The position numbers and the translations under genes are program-made. A DNA stretch of 64,000 bases from Chloroflexota bacterium (lineage in GTDB: Bacteria; Chloroflexota; Limnocylindria; Limnocylindrales; CSP1-4): the NCBI GenBank assembly GCA_021786265.1, contig JAJYNP010000194.1, forward strand, positions 8,496 to 72,495. Reading direction: 5' to 3'. The notes beneath the pieces are model-generated. The model searched no databases. It had not been told where the DNA came from and saw only the letters and a list, made by a program, of their open reading frames with translations. Positions 15,951-24,303 of this stretch are shown piece after piece. Each line of letters starts with the position of its first letter. The first letter of the stretch is position 1.

Positions 15951-16740
15951 CGTCTTCACGAAGACCCTGCGCGACCTCCGCTGGCCGACATTCTGGACCG
16001 CGCTGGCCCTCTTCGTCGGTGGCGGCTACTTCACCCTGCTGTATCCGACGTACGCCACCCAGTTCAAGCTGACCGAGCTCCTCGAGCGGCTCCCGCCCGC
16101 GATGAAGGCGCTGATCGGCGCCCAGGTCGCGGACGTGAGCACCGCCACCGGCTTCCTCAACATCGAGCTGTTCCCGATGATGCTGCCGGCCGTGCTGGCG
16201 GGATACGCAATCGCCCAGGGGAGTGGGGCGACGGCGGGCGAGGAGAGCCGCGGCACCATCGACGTCCTCCTCTCGTACCCGGTGCCGCGCTGGCTCGTGG
16301 TCGCGCAGAAGTCGGCGGCGGTCGTGATCTCCGTCGCGGTGGTGGCCGCCGGATTGTGGGTCGGCGCGGTGCTCGGCGCCGCCGCCAGCAGCAGCGCGCT
16401 CGATTCGGGCCGGGTCGCCGAGGCGCTCTTCATGGCCGTTCTGCTCGCGCTCGACTTCGGCGCGGTCGCCCTGCTGCTCGCCTCGTGGAGCGGCAACCGC
16501 GGCCTCGGGATCGGCGTGAGCGTGGCCCTGCTCGTGGTCATGTACTTCGTGAACGCGCTGGCGCCGATCATCGGCGGCCTGGACTCGATCAAGCAGGTCT
16601 CGCTCTTCTTCTGGTACCTGGAGAGCAACCCGATCCGGAACGGGATCTCGATCGTCGACTCGTTCGTGCTGACGGCCGTGGCGATCCTCCTGTTCCTGGC
16701 CTCGCTGGTCGCCTTCGAACGCCGCGACCTGGCCGCCTGA
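15937..16740 (+). CDS. ABC-2 type transporter permease
   Basis: A 267-residue integral membrane protein with six predicted hydrophobic segments, starting with an amphipathic FTKTLRDLRW and TM1 at about residues 16-36. The segment GEESRGTIDVLLSYPVPRWL between TM2 and TM3 is the hallmark cytoplasmic coupling loop of ABC-2 permeases. It overlaps the ATPase gene by 14 bases and completes a two-component exporter. The large loop after TM1 (QFKLTELLERLPPAMKALIG) is typical of this family. The last gene of its unit, it is followed by a C-rich repeat tract. Confidence 0.88.
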   Translation: MLLRSVFTKTLRDLRWPTFWTALALFVGGGYFTLLYPTYATQFKLTELLERLPPAMKALIGAQVADVSTATGFLNIELFPMMLPAVLAGYAIAQGSGATAGEESRGTIDVLLSYPVPRWLVVAQKSAAVVISVAVVAAGLWVGAVLGAAASSSALDSGRVAEALFMAVLLALDFGAVALLLASWSGNRGLGIGVSVALLVVMYFVNALAPIIGGLDSIKQVSLFFWYLESNPIRNGISIVDSFVLTAVAILLFLASLVAFERRDLAA

Positions 16741-17054
16741 GCGGGGCTACGCCCCCGGCGCGGCCCCCGGCGCCCCCCCGCGCGGCCCCCGGCGCCCCCC
16801 CCCGCGCGGCCCTCGGCGCCCCTCCGGCGCGCCGGAACCGCCACCGTCCCGCAACCCAGCCTCAACGCCGTCTCCCTTTGCGCCGGCGGAGACCGCCCAT
16901 AAGGTGCGGCCGTGGGGGACGGCCGGGTCTCCGCCGGGGCCGGTCGCACTCCAGGCGGGGTCGCTCGCGCTCCCGCCGACACGGCGACATCCGTCGCCAT
17001 CGCCGACGCCGGTCACCACGGGCCGGCGTCCACGACGACGAAGGGAGCAACCGC
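16741..17054. repeat. Gene-free spacer with C-rich tandem repeats
   Basis: Between the permease and the amino-acid permease lies 314 bases without a gene. At about 16756-16825 three imperfect copies of a 21-24 base unit (GCGCGGCCCCCGGCGCCCCC) occur in tandem. Copy length varies by the number of Cs, as expected from slippage. The remainder shows no reading frame. An AAGGGAG ribosome site at 17041-17047 belongs to the next gene. Confidence 0.6.
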
Positions 17055-18614
17055 ATGGCCGCCACCTCGCCGGATGGAATGAAGCGGACACTCAGCCTCA
17101 CGGGCCTGACGATCAACGCCATGGCGCTGATCGCGCCCGGCGCGTTCCTGTGGACCACGTTCCAGTCGCAGGCGCTGCAGGCCAACGGCGGCCAGACCAC
17201 CGCCTTCGACATGGTCCCCGGCTTGCTCTTCGCGCTGATCCTGGCGTTCCTCACCGCCTGGTCGTACTCGGAGCTGTCGGACCTCTACCCCAACGCCGGG
17301 GCGGGCTCGTCGTACTACTTCGCCGAGGCGGCCTTCCTGGAGCGCGAGGAAGCGTTCCACTACAAGTTCGCCCGCCTCGCCAAGTTCGTGGTCGGGTGGA
17401 TCTCGCACCTCTACTACTGGATCTACCCCGGGATCATGGTGGCGTTCACCGGCACGCTCGCCGTCTATATCCTGGGCCTGTTCGGCATCACGCTGTCGAC
17501 GCCGCTCGAGATCGCCGCCGCGGTCCTCTTCGCGATCGTCACCGGGCTCATCGCCTTCCGCGGCATCGCCGGGTCGACCATGACCGCGATCGTCATCAAC
17601 GTCATCCAGCTCACGGCCCTGGTCGCGTTCAGCGTGCTGGCCATCGCGTTCCGGCTCACCCACCCGGAGCTCGCATACGCGCAGCACGATGTCGCGGCCG
17701 TCGTGCTGCCGCACAACATGATGAACGTGCTCTTCCAGGGGACCATCGCGATCCTGCTGCTGGTCGGTTTCGAGTCCGTCACCGCGCTCGGCGCCGAGGC
17801 GGTCAACCCGAAGCGCGACATCCGCCGGGCGGTGCTGCTCTCGCTGGCGATCCAGGGCGGGTTCGCGTACATCCTGGAGTACGTCTCGGCCAACTTCTTC
17901 GTGAACTCGGCGGTCACCGCCCAGGTCACCGACGCGACCGGCAAGGTCTCCACGGTCAGCGGGTATGCGGCCGCGGCGGCGTCCGGCGCGCCCGTCGGCG
18001 ACATGGTCCGGCTCATCGGCGACCAGATGCTGGGCGGGACCGGCCTGGCTCTCGCGCTCGTCCTGGCGGCGACCGTGCTGGTGGCGCTCGTCGGGACCAC
18101 CCTTGCCTGCCTGAACACCGGCGTGCGCATCACCTACGTGATGGGGCGCGACCGGGAAGTCCCGGGCATCCTGGGCCTGCTCCACGGCCGTTACGCCACG
18201 CCCCACTACGGGATCCTCGCGCTGGCCGCGATCTCTGCCCTGCTGGGCGCGTACGGCGTGCTCAGCGCCGACAACCTGCTCCAGATCATCCTCGCCTCGA
18301 ACGCCGGCACGTTCCTGGTGTACGGCATGACCAACGCGATCGTGGTGGTCGCCTTCTGGCACCGCGCGGAACGCAGCCTGGTCAAGCACGTCGTCGTCCC
18401 GGGGCTCGGCCTGCTGGCCAATCTCGCGATGCTCGGCGCCGTCGTCTTCCTCAGCCTCGCCTCGGGCGGCTCGACCCAGACCGACACGCTGATCGCGCTC
18501 GGGATCGTGGTCGCCTGGATCGCCGCGGGCGCCGCCTGGCTCTTCGCCAACTCGCGCGTCAGCAAGCGCGCGCTGCTGGTCACCGCGGTCGCCGACCGGG
18601 GGGTCGGCGCATAG
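17055..18614 (+). CDS. APC-family amino-acid permease
   Basis: A 519-residue polytopic transporter with about 12 membrane segments. The start ITLxx-type segment LSLTGLTINAMALIAPGAFL and TAWSYSELSDLYPNAGAGSS (TM3 region) match the APC superfamily, where the GxG/GSS in TM1/TM3 regions shape the substrate site. GFESVTALGAEAVNPKRDIR is the classic 'E...NP.r.iPrA' motif of amino-acid permeases. It probably imports or exchanges amino acids or amines. AAGGGAG lies eight bases before the ATG. It stands alone between an ABC exporter and a phosphatase gene, 53 bases upstream of the latter, so co-transcription is possible. Substrate cannot be assigned. Confidence 0.88.
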   Translation: MAATSPDGMKRTLSLTGLTINAMALIAPGAFLWTTFQSQALQANGGQTTAFDMVPGLLFALILAFLTAWSYSELSDLYPNAGAGSSYYFAEAAFLEREEAFHYKFARLAKFVVGWISHLYYWIYPGIMVAFTGTLAVYILGLFGITLSTPLEIAAAVLFAIVTGLIAFRGIAGSTMTAIVINVIQLTALVAFSVLAIAFRLTHPELAYAQHDVAAVVLPHNMMNVLFQGTIAILLLVGFESVTALGAEAVNPKRDIRRAVLLSLAIQGGFAYILEYVSANFFVNSAVTAQVTDATGKVSTVSGYAAAAASGAPVGDMVRLIGDQMLGGTGLALALVLAATVLVALVGTTLACLNTGVRITYVMGRDREVPGILGLLHGRYATPHYGILALAAISALLGAYGVLSADNLLQIILASNAGTFLVYGMTNAIVVVAFWHRAERSLVKHVVVPGLGLLANLAMLGAVVFLSLASGGSTQTDTLIALGIVVAWIAAGAAWLFANSRVSKRALLVTAVADRGVGA

Positions 18615-18667
18615 ACGGCCGGCGCGCAGGCGCCACGACGCCCGTCGCCCGCGAAGCGCGATAGCGG

Positions 18668-19609
18668 ATGGACCCACCGGCAACGGAAGCCGACGGCCGG
18701 ATCATCCACGTCGGCCCGTGGCCCGATCAGCCGCAGTCCCCCGATGCGGTCCGCGTGGAACTGGCCGGTCTGTCCGTCACCGGCCCCGTCCGGAGCCGCA
18801 ACGAAGACCACCTCGGCTGGGCGATCCCCGGCGACCGGGTCTGGCTGCCCGCCAGACAGGGCGACGAGATCGTGCCGTCCGCGGAGCTTGCGGGACCGAT
18901 CGTGGTGGCTGCCGTGGCGGACGGGCTCGGGGGCCACGCTCATGGTGACCTGGCGAGCCGCTTCGCGATCACGACGCTCCTCGAGCGGCTGGCCCCGCCG
19001 GGTGTGCTCCGCAGGTTGCCGGACACCCTCCGCGACACCTACCAGGAAGTGAACGCCCGGCTGCTCTCGGGCGAGATCGGCGGGGAGGGGGTCGGGACGC
19101 GCCGGCTTGGCGCCCAGACGACGCTGACGGCCGTGACCGTCACCGCCGGGTCCGCCTGGGTGTCGCACGTCGGCGACTGCCGGGTGTTCCGGCTGCGCGA
19201 CCAGGCGCTCGAGCTGCTGACCACCGATCACTCGCAGGCGATGGAGCTGCTGCGGATGCGCCTCATCCGGCCGGAGCAGGCGGCGACCCACCCCGGCCGG
19301 CACCTGCTCACGCGCTCCCTGGGGGGCGACATCTCGCTCCGCGTCGACGTCCGCTCCGGGGAGGTCCGCGAGGGCGACGCGTACCTGCTCTGCTCGGATG
19401 GCGCGTGGAGTGGGCTCTCGTCGGACGACATCATCGGCGCGCTCGAGGGGGATCTCGAGGCGGGGGTCCGCGAGCTGGTGGATCGTTCGATCGCGCGGGG
19501 CGGCGACGATAATGCCAGCGTGATCGCGCTGCGCGTGCTGCGGGTGGGCGAGTCGGCGGATGCCTCGTCTGGGCGCCGTGCCCTGTGGCGCCGCGTACTC
19601 GGTGCATGA
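18668..19609 (+). CDS. PP2C-family serine/threonine protein phosphatase
   Basis: A 313-residue PPM/PP2C phosphatase. All metal-coordinating motifs are visible: GPVRSRNEDHLGW, VVAAVADGLGGHAHGDLAS, SHVGDCRVFRL, LLCSDGAWSGL and GGDDNASVIAL. These enzymes dephosphorylate Ser/Thr residues using two Mn/Mg ions. An insertion of about 20 residues (PGDRVWLPARQGDEIVPSAE) separates the first two motifs. It lies 61 bases upstream of a Ser/Thr kinase gene in the same direction. The two are expected to oppose each other on the same substrates. No membrane segment is predicted. Confidence 0.92.
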   Translation: MDPPATEADGRIIHVGPWPDQPQSPDAVRVELAGLSVTGPVRSRNEDHLGWAIPGDRVWLPARQGDEIVPSAELAGPIVVAAVADGLGGHAHGDLASRFAITTLLERLAPPGVLRRLPDTLRDTYQEVNARLLSGEIGGEGVGTRRLGAQTTLTAVTVTAGSAWVSHVGDCRVFRLRDQALELLTTDHSQAMELLRMRLIRPEQAATHPGRHLLTRSLGGDISLRVDVRSGEVREGDAYLLCSDGAWSGLSSDDIIGALEGDLEAGVRELVDRSIARGGDDNASVIALRVLRVGESADASSGRRALWRRVLGA

Positions 19610-19670
19610 TGGTCATCCCGGGGCGGGCCACCGTCTGCGGCGCGACACCGGGTGTCGACGGGACGGTCGC

Positions 19671-20657
19671 ATGACCGCCGCCGAGCTGAAGCCCGGCGAA
19701 ACGCTCGATCGGTTCCGGGTCGTGGAGGCGATCGGGCACGGCGCGTTCAGCGACGTGTACCTGGCGACCGACGAGCACGGCCGCCGCGTGGTGCTGAAGT
19801 GCCCCCACGAGGCGCTGCTGGGGGACGTCTCCGCGTTCGACCGCTTCCGGCGCGAGCTCGAGATCGTCAAGCGGCTCGACCACCCCGGCATCCAGCGCTC
19901 GTACGACCTGGGCGAGGACCGGAGCCGCCCGTACCTGGTGATGGAGTACGTGGAAGGCGAGACCCTCCGCGCGCGCCTGCGGCGGCTGGGGCGGCTGCCG
20001 ATCACCGAGGCCGTCGACGTGGTGGAACAGCTCGCACGCGCGATGGCGTCAGCGCACGGGCAGGGCATCTATCACCGCGACCTGAAGCCGGAGAACGTGC
20101 TGGTGACCCCGGAAGGCCGGGTGGTCGTCACGGACTTCGGGATCGCGCTCATGACCGGCGCCCGCCGGCTGACGTGGCGCTGGCTCACCTCGACGATCGG
20201 GACGCCGGACTACATGGCGCCGGAGCAGGTCCAGGGCAAGCGGGGCGACGCGCGTACAGACGTCTACGCGCTCGGCGTGATGCTGTTCGAGGTGCTCGCC
20301 GGCCGCGTGCCCTGGGAAGGTGACAACCCGCTGGCCGTGATGAGCCAGCATGTCAACGCGCCGGTGCCGTCGCTGCGCGACATCGACCCGGCGATCCCGC
20401 CCCCGCTCGAGGCGATCGTCCGGAAGTGCCTGCGGAAGGACCCGGATGAGCGGTACGAGGACGCCGGCGCGCTGCTGCGCGACCTGGAATCGTGGCAGGA
20501 CCTGGACCTCTCGGGGTTCGTCTTCGGAGAGGAGGCGCCGGTGCGCCTCGAGTCGCGGCGCGGGCTGTGGCTGCTGGTCGCGGGGATCAGCCTGGGGTTC
20601 CTGGCCGCCTGCGCGCTGTTCGTGGTGGTGGTCTACCTGTTGCAGCACGCGGGCTGA
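19671..20657 (+). CDS. Membrane-anchored Ser/Thr protein kinase (PknB-like)
   Basis: A 328-residue kinase. The domain occupies about residues 10-280: IGHGAFSDVYLA (Gly-rich loop), VVLKCPHEA (catalytic Lys), IYHRDLKPENVLV (catalytic loop), VVTDFGIALM (DFG), GTPDYMAPEQ (APE) and RTDVYALGVMLFEVLAG. A C-terminal membrane segment (LWLLVAGISLGFLAACALFV) ends the protein with only a few residues outside, so unlike PknB there is no extracellular sensor domain. It pairs with the PP2C phosphatase upstream. Inputs may come from membrane state or partner proteins. The ATG at 19671 starts just before the kinase fold; the frame is open further upstream without support. Confidence 0.92.
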   Translation: MTAAELKPGETLDRFRVVEAIGHGAFSDVYLATDEHGRRVVLKCPHEALLGDVSAFDRFRRELEIVKRLDHPGIQRSYDLGEDRSRPYLVMEYVEGETLRARLRRLGRLPITEAVDVVEQLARAMASAHGQGIYHRDLKPENVLVTPEGRVVVTDFGIALMTGARRLTWRWLTSTIGTPDYMAPEQVQGKRGDARTDVYALGVMLFEVLAGRVPWEGDNPLAVMSQHVNAPVPSLRDIDPAIPPPLEAIVRKCLRKDPDERYEDAGALLRDLESWQDLDLSGFVFGEEAPVRLESRRGLWLLVAGISLGFLAACALFVVVVYLLQHAG

Positions 20658-20667
20658 GCACAGTCCA

Positions 20668-20687
20668 CCGGCGCCACGGCGCCGGTC
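20668..20687. terminator. Hairpin after the kinase gene
   Basis: ACCGGCGCC-AC-GGCGCCGGT forms a 9-bp stem ten bases after the kinase stop. It lies between convergent genes (kinase on plus, LmbE-type deacetylase on minus). No T-run follows, so terminator function is only suggested. Confidence 0.4.
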
Positions 20688-20724
20688 CCGGCGCACTCGA
20701 CTGACAGCCGCCCGGACCTCGGTC

Positions 20725-20815
20725 GGCATCGCCGCGCGCCCGGGGCGTCCGGGGATGCCGGCGAGCGTGCGCCCGCCCTGAAGATGGCATCGCCGCGCGC
20801 CCGGGGCGTCCGGGG
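20725..20815. repeat. Two identical 30-bp direct repeats in a convergent spacer
   Basis: The same 30 bases, beginning GGCATCGCCGCGCGCCCGGG, occur at 20725-20754 and 20786-20815. They are separated by 31 bases. Each copy contains the self-complementary CCCGGGG/CGTCCGGGG region. They lie between the kinase and deacetylase genes and are not translated. Confidence 0.75.
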
Positions 20816-20876
20816 CATCTGAGTCGCCTCCTTCGCCGGGCCCACCGTCGGCTGGGAGCCGGCGCAGCGGCGGTCG

Positions 20877-21794
20877 CTACGTCTCGCGCAGTCCCGCGAA
20901 CAGGTCGTCCTCGGGGATCCGCACAGGCGCGACCCTCGACTCGCGCAGCGTGAACTCCTCCGCGGGAGCGATCCGTTGCCAGTCCTCGGGGCCCAGGGCC
21001 AGGAACGGGTTGTCGTTCGCGATCTGCGTCACGTGCTCCGCGAGGGCCGCGTGTTTCGCCGCCAGGAAGTCCACCACGTCGACCCGGGTGGTCTTCGGGC
21101 CCACCGCGTCGGCCATCCGGGCCACCCATTCCTCGCGTTCCCGCCGCTGATCCTCGGTCTCGTCGGGCCTGGCGGACCACCACGGCGTGATCCCTCGCTC
21201 CTCGAGGAGCCGGCTCATCTCCTCGCGCCCCTCGATGTCCAGCACGCTCTCGTACAGCTTGAGGGGCTGCCAGGGCTCGACGGCGTCCTGCCCCTCCAGC
21301 TGCTCCGGGTACCGGTTCGGGTCGCCGGCCCGCGCGAAGGCGGCCTTGGCGATCAGCGCGGCGCGGATGTGATCGGGATGCCCGTACCCGCCGAAGTCGT
21401 TGTAGCCGACCATCACGTGCGGCCGTTCCTGCCGGACCACGCGCACCAGCCGGCCGATCGCCTCGTCCGGGTCGGCCTGCCAGAACGCGCGCGGGTCGTC
21501 GTTCTCGGGGGTGCCCATCATGCCCGAGTCCCGGTAGCCCAGCCAGTGCTGCTCGATCGTCCCCAGGCACGCGAGCGCGCGCACGAGCTCGAGCTGGCGG
21601 ATCTCGCCCAGGCGCGCGTGGTTCTCGGGCGTGTCGAGCTCGGGAACGACGATCTCGCCGTTCTCACCGTAGGTGGACGTCACGCAGACGACCCGGATGC
21701 CTTCGGCGGCATACTTCGCCATGATCCCGCCGGTCGTGATCGTCTCGTCGTCGGGGTGGGCGTGGACCGTCATGAGGGCGAGGCGTCCGATCAT
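20877..21794 (-). CDS. PIG-L/LmbE-family zinc deacetylase
   Basis: A protein of about 305 residues with the LmbE fold. The zinc motif HAHPDDE lies at its N-terminus, and the later motif GYGHPDHIRAA supplies another ligand His. The length and the segments TSTYGENGEIVVPELDTPEN and QHWLGYRDSGMMGTPEN resemble MshB/Mca, enzymes that deacetylate GlcNAc-inositol or cleave mycothiol conjugates. Without other mycothiol genes nearby the exact substrate is open. The start at 21794 follows a TACCAT hexamer by seven bases, the same arrangement as before the gene at 43369. An in-frame ATG at 21803 is the alternative. It is a single-gene unit. Confidence 0.85.
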   Translation of the reverse strand: MIGRLALMTVHAHPDDETITTGGIMAKYAAEGIRVVCVTSTYGENGEIVVPELDTPENHARLGEIRQLELVRALACLGTIEQHWLGYRDSGMMGTPENDDPRAFWQADPDEAIGRLVRVVRQERPHVMVGYNDFGGYGHPDHIRAALIAKAAFARAGDPNRYPEQLEGQDAVEPWQPLKLYESVLDIEGREEMSRLLEERGITPWWSARPDETEDQRREREEWVARMADAVGPKTTRVDVVDFLAAKHAALAEHVTQIANDNPFLALGPEDWQRIAPAEEFTLRESRVAPVRIPEDDLFAGLRET

Positions 21795-21801
21795 GGCACG
21801 C

Positions 21802-21807
21802 ATGGTA
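21802..21807 (-). promoter_or_regulatory. Putative -10 hexamer before the LmbE-type gene
   Basis: The minus strand reads TACCAT, seven bases before the ATG at 21794. No ribosome-binding sequence is seen. This matches the leaderless arrangement found before several genes in this window. Confidence 0.35.
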
Positions 21808-22603
21808 TCTGCGAACGCCTGCTGCGGCCCGCGCGCCTGCGCCTGATCGGGCGAGGGCGAGGCCCTCTCCGCGCAGCCACGTCTGCGCCCTGTGCGCCTG
21901 CGCCCTGCGCGCCTGCGCCCGATCGACCGCTCCAGGTCACCGACGCTTCAGCACGGCCGCGAATGCCTCCCGCGACGCATGCCTCCCGCGACACCCGCCT
22001 CCCGCGCCATCGCCTCGCCCGTCCGTCCCGCGCCGGTCCCCACGCGCCGGTCCCCACGCGCCGGTCCCCACGCGCCGGTCCTGCTCGTCGCGGTGCAGGT
22101 ACTCCACGATCAGTGAACAAGCGACCGGGACTGCGGGCCGGCGGTGCCGAGGCTCACGGGACCGCCGGTGGTTTGGCTCGGGCCCGTTCGGACCCGTGGG
22201 CTCGCGGTCGGCCTCGGCGTCGACGATCGGCCGTCGAGGTGGTGTTGTGGCGCCGGCAACAGCGGAGCGAGCCCGATGCTGTTCACTGATCGTCGAGAAG
22301 AGCCCCTCGGGGCGCGGCCCTGCTGTCAGCGGCCATGGACCGTCCGCCGGACCTCCCGAAGAGCCCTCATGCGCGCGGCCCTGCTGTCCCCGTCGGAACT
22401 CCACGTGCGTCAAGCTCGATCGGAAGATCGCGCACTGCATCCGGCCGGGTGGCACGCGTGCGGAGCGCGTCGTCGGCGGGTCCCGTCGAGCCGCTCAGGC
22501 CGCTCTCTGGGTGGCGTGTTGAGCGCCTCGTCCTGAGCCTGCCCGCCCGGCACGCCTCCCTGTGGTCCAGCCCGTCCGCGTACGATCAACACGCCGACGC
22601 TGC
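21808..22603. other. About 800 bases without a supported gene; several repeats
   Basis: No reading frame here has family features. The stretch holds three kinds of repeat. At 22030-22081 a 14-bp unit (GCGCCGGTCCCCAC) occurs three times plus a partial copy. At 22106-22293 a pair of 14-bp inverted repeats frames 188 bases. At about 22297-22390 two direct copies of a GAAGAGCCC...GCGCGGCCCTGCTGTC block lie 61 bases apart. The region between two divergent genes may be partly decayed mobile DNA. Promoters for both flanking genes should also lie in it. Confidence 0.5.
22106..22293. repeat. 188-bp segment bounded by perfect 14-bp inverted repeats
   Basis: ACGATCAGTGAACA at 22106-22119 is matched exactly in inverted orientation at 22280-22293. 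The ends are AT-richer than the surroundings. The interior has no gene. Size and structure would suit a small non-autonomous element (MITE), but I see no target-site duplication. A protein-binding site pair or chance are alternatives. Confidence 0.4.
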
Positions 22604-24166
22604 ATGGAGGAGAAGGTGGAGCCAGGCGCAGCACAAGGAAGCCGAGATCGCGCAAGGGCGTCCGGCGACGCTCCCGACTTGAACGCAGCGTCTCTGGGTC
22701 CCACACGGCCGCCGTCTCAGCCCCACGAGCCGCCGTCTCGGCCCCACGAGCCCCCGCCTCCACCATCGCCCGCGGCCCCACCGTCGCCGCTACGCGGCCC
22801 CCTTGCCGGGATCCGCGTCTGCGATCTCTCGACCGTCCTCGCCGGCCCCTACTGCACCATGCTCCTCGCCGACCTGGGGGCCGACGTGCTCAAGGTCGAG
22901 CCGCCCGAGGGCGACGGCACGCGACGGTGGGGTCCGCCGTGGGCCGGCGCGCCGGAGCCGGGGGTCTCCTACCCGTCGGACGATCCGCGGGCGGAGTCCG
23001 GATACCGTGGCGAGGCCGCCTACTACCTGGCTGTCAATCGGAACAAGCGCGGGATCCGGCTCGACCTCAAGACCGAGGTCGGTCGCGAGGCGCTCCGCCG
23101 GCTCCTCGCCCGCAGCGACGTGCTGGTCGAGAACTACCGCGTCGACGGCCTGGCGCGACTCGGGTTCCCGGACGCGGAGCTGGAGCGGCTCAACCCCGGA
23201 CTGGTGCACCTCGCGATCAGCGGGTTCGGGCCCGACGGCCCGTACGCGGAACGGCCGGGCTACGACTTCATCGTGCAGGCCATGGCGGGGCTCATGTCGA
23301 TCACGGGTGCGCCCGACGAGGAGGGCGGTGAGCCCACCAAGGTGGGAGTCGCCGTCGTCGACCTGGCGACCGGGATGCTGGGCGCGGTCGCGGTGCTGGC
23401 GGCCCTGCTGGGGCGCGAGCGGGCAGGATCGCCAGCCGCGGGGCGCGAGCGGGCAGGATCGCCAGCCGCGGGGCGCGAGCGGGCAGGATCGCCAGCCGCC
23501 GACCCCTCGCGGGCGGCGTCCAGCCCGGGCCGGGGCGCCGGCCAGCGCATCGACATCAGCCTCTTCGAGTCGACCATCGCGTGGCTCGCCAACCAGGCGA
23601 GCAACTTCCTGGTCGGCGGCACCGTGCCGGGCCGCCTCGGGAACCGGCATCCGAACATCACGCCCTACGAGACGTTCCACACCGCGGACGGGTCCATCGC
23701 GATCGCGGTGGGCAGCGACCGGCAATGGCCGCGCTTCTGCGAGGCGGTTGACCTGCCCGACCTGGCGGACGACCCTCGCTTTGCCACCAATGGCTCACGG
23801 GTCGAGCACCGCGCCGAGCTGCGCTCGATCCTGGGCGCCCGGTTTGCCGCGCGCCCATCGGCCGAGTGGATCGAACTCCTGCTCGCGGCGGAGGTCCCCA
23901 GCGGCCCCATCAACGACCTCGCGGCCGTGTTCTCGGATCCGCAGACGCAGGCCCGCCGGATGGTCGAAACGGTCGCCCACCCCACGATCGGCGCGCTGCG
24001 CACCACCGGCATCCCGTTCAAGCTGTCAGCCACGCCGGGCAGCCTGCGCACGCCGCCGCCGCTCCTGGGCCAGCACACGGACGTGGTACTGGGGGAACTC
24101 GGGTTCGGGCCGGACGAGATCGCACGGCTGCGGGCCGACGGCGCGACCCGAGCCCGGGTGGGCTAG
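22604..24166 (+). CDS. CaiB/BaiF-family CoA-transferase (class III)
   Basis: A protein of about 520 residues that should move CoA between carboxylic acids. The core starts near residue 68 with LAGIRVCDLSTVLAGPYCTM. It contains LGADVLKVEPPEGDGTR, NRNKRGIRLDLKT and a conserved VVDLATGMLGAVAVLAALLG, whose Asp forms the aspartyl-CoA intermediate in this family. The N-terminal 65 residues are Pro-rich and not part of the fold. An extra 30-residue loop (RERAGSPAAG three times) is inserted at about 270-300. I used ATG 22604; a GTG at 22616, with GGAGG upstream, is as good. The substrate is unknown. Confidence 0.88.
   Translation: MEEKVEPGAAQGSRDRARASGDAPDLNAASLGPTRPPSQPHEPPSRPHEPPPPPSPAAPPSPLRGPLAGIRVCDLSTVLAGPYCTMLLADLGADVLKVEPPEGDGTRRWGPPWAGAPEPGVSYPSDDPRAESGYRGEAAYYLAVNRNKRGIRLDLKTEVGREALRRLLARSDVLVENYRVDGLARLGFPDAELERLNPGLVHLAISGFGPDGPYAERPGYDFIVQAMAGLMSITGAPDEEGGEPTKVGVAVVDLATGMLGAVAVLAALLGRERAGSPAAGRERAGSPAAGRERAGSPAADPSRAASSPGRGAGQRIDISLFESTIAWLANQASNFLVGGTVPGRLGNRHPNITPYETFHTADGSIAIAVGSDRQWPRFCEAVDLPDLADDPRFATNGSRVEHRAELRSILGARFAARPSAEWIELLLAAEVPSGPINDLAAVFSDPQTQARRMVETVAHPTIGALRTTGIPFKLSATPGSLRTPPPLLGQHTDVVLGELGFGPDEIARLRADGATRARVG
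23411..23500 (+). repeat. Three tandem 30-bp repeats inside the CoA-transferase gene
   Basis: The unit, coding for GRERAGSPAA, is repeated three times almost exactly and keeps the frame. It lies between two conserved blocks of the CoA-transferase, in what should be a surface loop. Copy number may vary between strains. Confidence 0.85.
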
Positions 24167-24260
24167 CCCGGGCCGACGGCGCGACCCGAGCCCGGGTGAC
24201 CTGAGCCCGGGTCGGCTGACGGCGCGCCGGGAAGCGCATCCGATCGGTCCACGGTCGCAC

Positions 24261-24269
24261 TGCTAGACT
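24261..24269 (+). promoter_or_regulatory. Putative extended -10 promoter of the reductase-ribokinase-aminotransferase operon
   Basis: TGCTAGACT occurs 34 bases before the GTG start at 24304 and is identical to the motif before tRNA-Asp. The predicted leader of about 28 bases carries GGAGGAGG. No clear -35 is seen. Confidence 0.45.
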
Positions 24270-24303
24270 CGGCCGCGATTGACGATCGCGGGAGGAGGCA
24301 CAG

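Noticed and set aside
21808..22603. Protein-coding genes in the 800-base spacer
   Set aside because: Several open frames exist on both strands, but none has a family motif, a ribosome-binding site or a plausible composition; repeats explain the open frames.
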